From the NCBI GenBank assembly GCA_964528055.1, contig CAZGQM010000009.1, positions 62,001-126,000 of the forward strand: 64,000 nt of DNA, written 5' to 3'. The stretch's first letter is position 1; every line of letters starts with the position of its first letter. The notes below the pieces were generated by a model that worked only from the letters and a program-made list of their open reading frames with translations, was not told the origin of the DNA and did not search any database. The stretch is from Geoanaerobacter sp964528055 (GTDB lineage: Bacteria; Desulfobacterota; Desulfuromonadia; Geobacterales; DSM-12255). Made by a program: the position numbers and the translations under genes. Below are positions 58,728-64,000 of the stretch, piece by piece.

Positions 58728-60260
58728 CTATTTCCCTTTAACCTCTTCAAAAGGGAGTAATACAGTGAAGGTGCTGCCTGATCCCTCCTTGCTTTCTGCC
58801 CAGATATAGCCTTGGTGCGCATCCATGACCTTACGGCAGAAGGCAAGCCCCAGCCCGGTGCCTCTGGTCTTCCCGAGAAGGCGATTTCTAGCTTGAGCGA
58901 AACGATCAAAGATGTTCTCCAGAGAATCTGACGGGATCCCGATACCGTCGTCAATGACAGAGACCATAAGATATCTTCCCTCCTGTGGCAGCCTTGACTC
59001 CGGGTAAAGACCTTTTACTATACGTGACGTAACGTTTACTGGATTATCGATGACTTCGGCACGTATGATTACTTTCCCACCTTCCGCAGTAAACTTAAAC
59101 GCGTTAGAGAGCAGGTTGCCCAGAACCCGTGTGATTTTCCCGCGATCAAAAATAATCTCCGGAAGTATTCCAAGCATTTCCAGCTCAAGCTCCAGTTGTG
59201 CACGACTTGCTACCGGCTGAAAACGGTTCAGTATCTTCTGCAGCAGAGTGCAAGGGTCATCCTGCTTGAATGCCATGTTCATCTTCCCTGCCTCGAACTT
59301 ATGTACATCCAGCAGGGTATCAATCATCTCAACCATCTCTGCGCAGCTCTCAACAGCCGATTCCAAATATTCTTTCTGTTCTGTATTTACTTTTCCCAGC
59401 AACCCATCGTGGACAAGGTCCAAAGAGCCTACTATGGCAGTAATGGGAGATTTGAGATCATGCGACAGCATACTGACAAAGTCTTCCTTTTCTTGCTCCA
59501 GCGCCTTGAGTGTAGAAATATCACGTATTATTTCTACGCTTCCGATCAGCCCACTGCTCTCCCTAAGTGGCGCAGCACTTGAGAGGACAGGCATTGAGCG
59601 ACCCGGAAGCGTAAGCGTATAAGTTATATCACGACAAGGCTCAGCAGATTTCAGGGCTACCATGCAGGGGAGTTGTTCTGAAGGGATGTCTGCCTTGATC
59701 ACTTCAGAAACAGCCCTGCCTATGAGTTCAGCGCGTGTGAGCCCAAACTCCTCCTCAACCCTACGGTTGACAGTCATCAGGCATCCCGCTGTATCCACTG
59801 CGATTAAGAGGTCTTCCATGCCTTCAAGGATAGCTGCAACCTTCTGCTGCTCTCGTGCAAGCTCTTCCTGGAGACGGTGGTTTTCGACTCTGGCCCGGTT
59901 AAAGGAGATGGCCCGCTCCACTTTTTTTACTGCCTCATCGCTTGAGAACGGTTTTGATATATAATCGATAGCCCCCTTTTTCATCGCTTCGACTGCTATC
60001 GACTCGTTCCCGTGAGCGGTCATCATTACAACTGCCACATCCGGAAACTCATGCTTTGACCGCTCTAGAACCTGCAAACCGTTAAGTCGCGGCATCTTTA
60101 TGTCCAGCAGCATCAGCTCGAAAGACTGCTGTGCAAGACACTCAAGGGCTTCCAACCCATCGTGAGCCCTTACCGTCCTATAACCGGCGTCTTCGAGCTG
60201 CAGCTTGAGAATGAGACTGATGTCAGCCTCGTCGTCAACTATCAGAATTTTGTCACCCTT
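58728..60260 (-). CDS. Receiver-PAS sensor histidine kinase
   Basis: 510 residues from ATG at 60260, with GGGAG upstream; the start overlaps the stop of the upstream kinase. The receiver domain (about 1-125) has ILIVDDEADIS, MLLDIKMPRLNG and YISKPFSSDE. A PAS domain (about 145-255) has LIAVDTAGCLMTVNRRVEEE. HisKA has MLSHDLKSPITAIVG near 280, and the ATPase domain has SVIDDGIGIPSD and GTGLGLAFCRKVMDAHQG. Cytoplasmic. The second of three consecutive kinases; the order suggests a phosphorelay. Confidence 0.93.
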   Translation of the reverse strand, partial: KGDKILIVDDEADISLILKLQLEDAGYRTVRAHDGLEALECLAQQSFELMLLDIKMPRLNGLQVLERSKHEFPDVAVVMMTAHGNESIAVEAMKKGAIDYISKPFSSDEAVKKVERAISFNRARVENHRLQEELAREQQKVAAILEGMEDLLIAVDTAGCLMTVNRRVEEEFGLTRAELIGRAVSEVIKADIPSEQLPCMVALKSAEPCRDITYTLTLPGRSMPVLSSAAPLRESSGLIGSVEIIRDISTLKALEQEKEDFVSMLSHDLKSPITAIVGSLDLVHDGLLGKVNTEQKEYLESAVESCAEMVEMIDTLLDVHKFEAGKMNMAFKQDDPCTLLQKILNRFQPVASRAQLELELEMLGILPEIIFDRGKITRVLGNLLSNAFKFTAEGGKVIIRAEVIDNPVNVTSRIVKGLYPESRLPQEGRYLMVSVIDDGIGIPSDSLENIFDRFAQARNRLLGKTRGTGLGLAFCRKVMDAHQGYIWAESKEGSGSTFTVLLPFEEVKGK

Positions 60261-62523
60261 CATGGCGCTCCCTGTAAACCGGCACAGTAAAGGAGAAGAC
60301 GTTACCCCCGGAAGAGCCGGTTTCATAATAAATTCTGCCATGGTGCATTTCGACTATCTCCTTGCAAATGGCAAGACCAAGTCCGGTCCCGCCCCTGAAG
60401 CCCATATCATCACGATCCAGTTGCTGGAATTTTCGGAAAAGTTTTGCGCGATCAGTCCACTGAATCGACCGGCCACTATCAACCACTGAAATAGTAACGT
60501 AATTGTCGGTGAGAACCGCGTTAACTATTACAACTTTCTGTTCGGATGAAAATTTAACCGCATTGGAGAGAAGATTGGTCAGAACCTGTATCAACCGATC
60601 ATAATCACCAAAAACCGGCGGTAGATCGTCGGTCGAACAGTTTATCACCGTGATTCCCCGCCCGATCGCAAACCCCTTTATCTCCTCGATTGCGTACATC
60701 ACAAGCTCATTGACCGACTGGGGTGTGAATTCAAATGCAACTTTACCGGCCTCGATCTTTGATATGTCAAGTATGTCGTTTATTAACCGTATCAGGCGGT
60801 CGGTATTTCGCAGACAAACGGCAATAAGCTCCCGCTCTGTGGCTGTCAGCCATTTTCCTTTGTTCATAATGAACTGTAAGGCACCCTTGATGGAGGTGAG
60901 TGGTGTCTTGAGCTCATGGGATACTGTTGAGAGAAAGTCGGCTTTCATCCGATCCACCTCTTCTTCGGTAGAGGCATCTCTGAGCGACATAACCACACCC
61001 GCGCCAACATCGGCACTGTCCAGCAACTGCGCCAAAGAAACGAGCAGCTTTCTCCCCTTCACATAGACAATTGCCTCTCCCTGCTGGATGCTACCGTCAC
61101 CTGAGCCAGCCCTATCTACGATTCGTGCAAGGTCGGCAAAACCTTCATATGCCGAAAGATCGGTAAGAAGGTAACCGAGAACCCTATGGGGCACAATGTC
61201 AAAAAATTTCTGAGCTGCGGGGTTGAACTGGATGACACGGTTTTCGCTGTCGGTCACTACCATCCCTTCCACCATACAGGTAAGTATGGCTTCCTGCATC
61301 CCCATCTGGAGTTGCAATCGGATGGTCCTCTCCTCTACCTTTCGTTCCAGGAGATCATTTAACTCCTGCAGCGCTTCTGTTTTGGCTTCAATGGTTTTGT
61401 TCCGCTCCGTCAGAGTGCTAGCCATGCTGTTGAAAGAATGGGCCAACTGCCCGACCTCGTCGCTGGATACGACCTCGACCTGTTGGTTGAGATCACCCGC
61501 CTCAATCATTCGCACACCGCGAGCCAATCTACGAAGTGGTTCAGCAAGCTGGCGTGAGACGAAGAAGGCTATTCCAAAGGAGAGGAGAATGGCAACGACT
61601 GCGGCTGCAATTATGTTTCTTTCGCTCTCCTGCCTGATAAGTCGGTATCCTTTGACATCAAGCCCCACAGAAAGGGATCCGATAAATACCCCTTTGATGT
61701 CAAGAATTGGGAAAAATGTAGTACGATGGATCTGGTTACCAACCTTAACATCACCCAAATAGGTCTGTCCTGATGCAAGATGTGACAGAATTACCGGATC
61801 GAGCTGCGTGGTATTTTGTATATCCTTGTGGCTGCTGATGATGGTATACCCCAGCTGAGTCAGAGCGATATGGCCTTCTTTCCCGAAAAGTATCCCATAT
61901 TCGTCAGCAAGATGAGAATCACCATTAAGGAGATCACCGGCTACCAGTGCCCCTATTACTTTTCCCCCCTCTCCCACCAGCGGTACCACGACCGTGACAA
62001 CCATGGCTGCATCTTTGCACGGCCGAGTAAGAAGTTGAGATTGGCTAATCTCACAATCTAAGGCTTTGCAAGTCAACAACTCTGTTGAAATGATCGCTTT
62101 TTTGCCTCTGAAAGCCTCATCGAGAAGAACAGGGACAGCAAATGTATCGCTGACAGCCTCCTTGTTTGTACGTGCCAGAACGCGCTTATTGACATCAACA
62201 ACGTTAATAAAATCGATATATGGGAGAATGGCTCGCCATTGATCCAGCGTCTCTGAAAGCCAAATTCGGTCGACATTCTGGACCTTGATTTTGAGCTCTT
62301 GCGAAACAGATTGCCTAAGCAGTGCATCGCGAACCGCATCACCACGGGAGTAGAACTGGTGCTGCAGATAGCGTAGCCTTTCAGCAAGCTCGGTATCGAT
62401 CTGGCGGGCTACGAAGGAGTCGACGCTGACTATGGTAGTATAGAGGAGAATAGAAAAGGAGATTACCAGCAGAAGCAGGATAGCTAGAAGCAACTTTGTG
62501 CGAATGCCTACGAAAAGACTCAT
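60253..62523 (-). CDS. Membrane-bound Cache-HAMP-PAS sensor histidine kinase
   Basis: Protein of 756 residues. Two transmembrane segments (about 10-32, KLLLAILLLLVISFSILLYT; and 300-325, AAAVVAILLSFGIAFFV) flank a periplasmic Cache-type sensor. HAMP (about 325-380), PAS (about 410-520) and HisKA with TVSHELKTPLTSIKG near 540 follow. The ATPase domain keeps NLLSNAVKFS and GGTGLGLAICKEIVEMHHG. Its G1 box reads VVDSGRSIQW rather than the usual D-x-G-x-G-I, which may weaken nucleotide binding. Confidence 0.92.
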   Translation of the reverse strand: MSLFVGIRTKLLLAILLLLVISFSILLYTTIVSVDSFVARQIDTELAERLRYLQHQFYSRGDAVRDALLRQSVSQELKIKVQNVDRIWLSETLDQWRAILPYIDFINVVDVNKRVLARTNKEAVSDTFAVPVLLDEAFRGKKAIISTELLTCKALDCEISQSQLLTRPCKDAAMVVTVVVPLVGEGGKVIGALVAGDLLNGDSHLADEYGILFGKEGHIALTQLGYTIISSHKDIQNTTQLDPVILSHLASGQTYLGDVKVGNQIHRTTFFPILDIKGVFIGSLSVGLDVKGYRLIRQESERNIIAAAVVAILLSFGIAFFVSRQLAEPLRRLARGVRMIEAGDLNQQVEVVSSDEVGQLAHSFNSMASTLTERNKTIEAKTEALQELNDLLERKVEERTIRLQLQMGMQEAILTCMVEGMVVTDSENRVIQFNPAAQKFFDIVPHRVLGYLLTDLSAYEGFADLARIVDRAGSGDGSIQQGEAIVYVKGRKLLVSLAQLLDSADVGAGVVMSLRDASTEEEVDRMKADFLSTVSHELKTPLTSIKGALQFIMNKGKWLTATERELIAVCLRNTDRLIRLINDILDISKIEAGKVAFEFTPQSVNELVMYAIEEIKGFAIGRGITVINCSTDDLPPVFGDYDRLIQVLTNLLSNAVKFSSEQKVVIVNAVLTDNYVTISVVDSGRSIQWTDRAKLFRKFQQLDRDDMGFRGGTGLGLAICKEIVEMHHGRIYYETGSSGGNVFSFTVPVYRERHEG

Positions 62524-62592
62524 GGTAGACCGATTCGTTCAGATGGTTTCTCGCCAGGCAGATGATGCGGGGAAGTTCCCGACATCCGACTA

Positions 62593-63597
62593 TTAAAGCC
62601 CTTCCGCCTTGAGGTCGCGAGTCATAAGCTCAATTACAGCAGTGCGAACAGGTTTGTTCTCGTAGAGCACCTTATATACCTGCTCGGTAATCGGCATCTC
62701 GACCCCTTGGCATTCGGCAAGTCTCCAAGTGGACTCAGCGGTTTTGACACCTTCGGCTACCATCCGCATTTCAGCCAGGATATCAGGCAGCGTACTCCCC
62801 TGGCCGAGCTGTATTCCAACTGTTCTGTTTCTGGAAAGGTCTCCGGTACAGGTAAGAACAAGGTCTCCCATACCGGCCAAGCCTGCAAATGTGTCGGCCC
62901 TTGCGCCCATTACCAGACCGAGACGGGTAATTTCTGCGAGGCCTCGAGTGATAAGTGCCGCTCGGGTATTATATCCGAAACCGAGTCCGTCCGCTATGCC
63001 GGCAGCTATGGCGATGACGTTCTTTAGCGCACCACCAAGCTCCACTCCGATGACATCACTATTGGTATAAACTCTGAAAAACCTGGTATTAAAAGCATCC
63101 TGCACCTGGCACGCTACAGTATCGTCTAGTGCAGCTGCCACGACTGCAGTCGGCATCTCAAGTGCCACCTCTCGCGCAAAACTCGGACCTGATAAGACGG
63201 CAAAACGACGGAAAAGGGAAGGGGGGAGAAGCTTCTCGTATACCTGTGATAACGCCAGAAGACTTTCAACCTCGATCCCTTTGGATGCACTTATGATGAC
63301 AGTAGATTCTGAGATTGTAGGGATTGCCTGATGAAGAACCCCCCGCAATACCTGTGAAGGCACCACGAATAGCAGCATATCCTTATCTCTCGCCACCTCT
63401 ACCAGGTCATTGGTGTAAGAAAGTGTTGGATCAAGGGTTATGCCAGGCAAAAAAAGCCCATTTATTTTGGTTGCTTGCATCTCATCAACAAGCTCAGCTT
63501 CATAGGCCCAGAGCGTAACACTATGCCCTTTTTTTGCAAGAAGATTCGCCAGGGTAGTTCCCCAGCTCCCAGCACCGATAACCCCTATAGTACGCAT
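62593..63597 (-). CDS. gpsA: Glycerol-3-phosphate dehydrogenase [NAD(P)+]
   Basis: 334 residues from ATG at 63597 (MRTIGVIGAGSWGTTLANLL), preferred because the longer frame overlaps the upstream gene. GxGxWG is the dinucleotide-binding motif. Further family motifs are ISASKGIE near 107, SGPSFAREVA near 140, and ELGGALKNVIAIAAGIADGL near 188 with the catalytic lysine. It makes glycerol-3-phosphate for phospholipids. It lies 70 bases upstream of the kinase cluster and immediately downstream of the partial gene. Confidence 0.96.
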   Translation of the reverse strand: MRTIGVIGAGSWGTTLANLLAKKGHSVTLWAYEAELVDEMQATKINGLFLPGITLDPTLSYTNDLVEVARDKDMLLFVVPSQVLRGVLHQAIPTISESTVIISASKGIEVESLLALSQVYEKLLPPSLFRRFAVLSGPSFAREVALEMPTAVVAAALDDTVACQVQDAFNTRFFRVYTNSDVIGVELGGALKNVIAIAAGIADGLGFGYNTRAALITRGLAEITRLGLVMGARADTFAGLAGMGDLVLTCTGDLSRNRTVGIQLGQGSTLPDILAEMRMVAEGVKTAESTWRLAECQGVEMPITEQVYKVLYENKPVRTAVIELMTRDLKAEGL

Positions 63598-63601
63598 CGT
63601 G

Positions 63602-64000
63602 TCAGTCCCACCATTCGTCATCATCCGCCTCATGGGGATGTTCTCTCAAGTCGTAACCCTCAGCCATCGCCTCACGTGCAGCATCCATGCTCTCAAGGGC
63701 AAGCTGGCGTAAAAATGGGTGCAGATGGTATGGCAAGGCAAAGTTGCCCAAGCTTAGCGCGGTGGCCAGCGTTACTTCAGCAAGTGTCCGATCACGTCCT
63801 GTTTTTAATAGTAGATCGGCAGTGAGTAAAAGTCTGTTCCTTAACGGCTCAACTATGGGTGCAACCAATTCGCGGCAGAAACGTTCAATTATTGCATCAA
63901 GACCTCTAGCCAGGGATTTGCCATCCCCTTTCTTTTCAAGTGCAATCCACTCCTCGGTAAAATCGTAGACCATACAGGTAGCCATGTACCAACCAGCAAA
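63602..64000 (-). CDS. Unknown protein, partial at the window edge
   Basis: The frame is open through the window edge: residues FAGWY precede the first visible ATG (63985), so the true start is probably outside. The visible part is MATCMVYDFTEEWIALEKKG, then a helical region with LREHPHEADDDEWWD at the C-terminus. It shows hydrophobic N-terminal character followed by an acidic end. No family recognised. It is followed by gpsA four bases later, so it is likely part of the same operon. Confidence 0.6.
   Translation of the reverse strand, partial: FAGWYMATCMVYDFTEEWIALEKKGDGKSLARGLDAIIERFCRELVAPIVEPLRNRLLLTADLLLKTGRDRTLAEVTLATALSLGNFALPYHLHPFLRQLALESMDAAREAMAEGYDLREHPHEADDDEWWD

Noticed and set aside
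1..64000. CRISPR array, rRNA genes or insertion sequences
   Set aside because: No regularly spaced direct repeats, no ribosomal RNA and no transposase were seen; the only long repeat is the intragenic cytochrome duplication.

Overview
The window looks like chromosome from a Geobacter-like member of the Desulfuromonadales. The clues are a giant multiheme cytochrome mixing CxxCH and CxxxxCH haem motifs, a FlxABCD-HdrABC-type electron-transfer operon, a GEMM-I (c-di-GMP) riboswitch, a periplasmic superoxide reductase and many sensor kinases. This placement is inferred from gene content; no database search was possible.

Layout. 1-5320 is ordinary chromosome: ECF sigma factor, a radical SAM/TetR operon with paired operators, an enoyl-CoA hydratase-like protein, and a divergent LysE exporter/LysR pair. 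5321-14500 is a degraded accessory zone. It holds fragments of an old-yellow-enzyme reductase, a flavodoxin-like protein and a large serine recombinase, an intact 1607-residue cytochrome gene carrying a 1130-bp internal duplication, a periplasmic protein, and an AbiE-type toxin/antitoxin pair with long palindromic operators. 14499-31091 is a 16.6-kb integrative element at the 3' end of tRNA-Asn(GTT), bounded by a 15-bp direct repeat. Its left part is AT-rich by eye and carries unknown genes and a small invertase. Its right part is a plus-strand defence cluster: three small genes, hsdR, a HEPN-like protein, hsdM (broken by one amber codon), hsdS, a coiled-coil membrane protein and an ApeA/HEPN-like protein. 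It ends with a 52-residue ORF and a large serine recombinase whose reading frame runs into the antisense strand of the tRNA.

31159-64000 is well-organised core genome: DUF2269-like membrane protein, superoxide reductase, mfd with two PPIase chaperones, a CbpA-like DnaJ, hdrCBA-flxDCBA, a lone response regulator, gamma carbonic anhydrase, nadA, a riboswitch-controlled surface protein with FN3/Ig repeats, a phosphohexomutase, a J-domain/leucine-rich protein, hemE with an AhbD-like radical SAM protein, three consecutive sensor-kinase genes, gpsA and a partial gene.

The most distinctive structure is a series of five copies of the tRNA-Asn 3' end (TGGCTCCCC or a one-base variant) at 5411, 11383, 12363, 14505 and 31083. 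Each is preceded on the plus strand by its own inverted repeat. Seen from the tRNA, four of the five are hairpin-plus-T-run terminators. This suggests repeated insertion at one tRNA, with each incoming element bringing a replacement tRNA terminator. The second strong regulatory find is at 49193-49338, where the closing stem of the riboswitch and the base of a terminator compete for the same seven bases, predicting a c-di-GMP ON switch.
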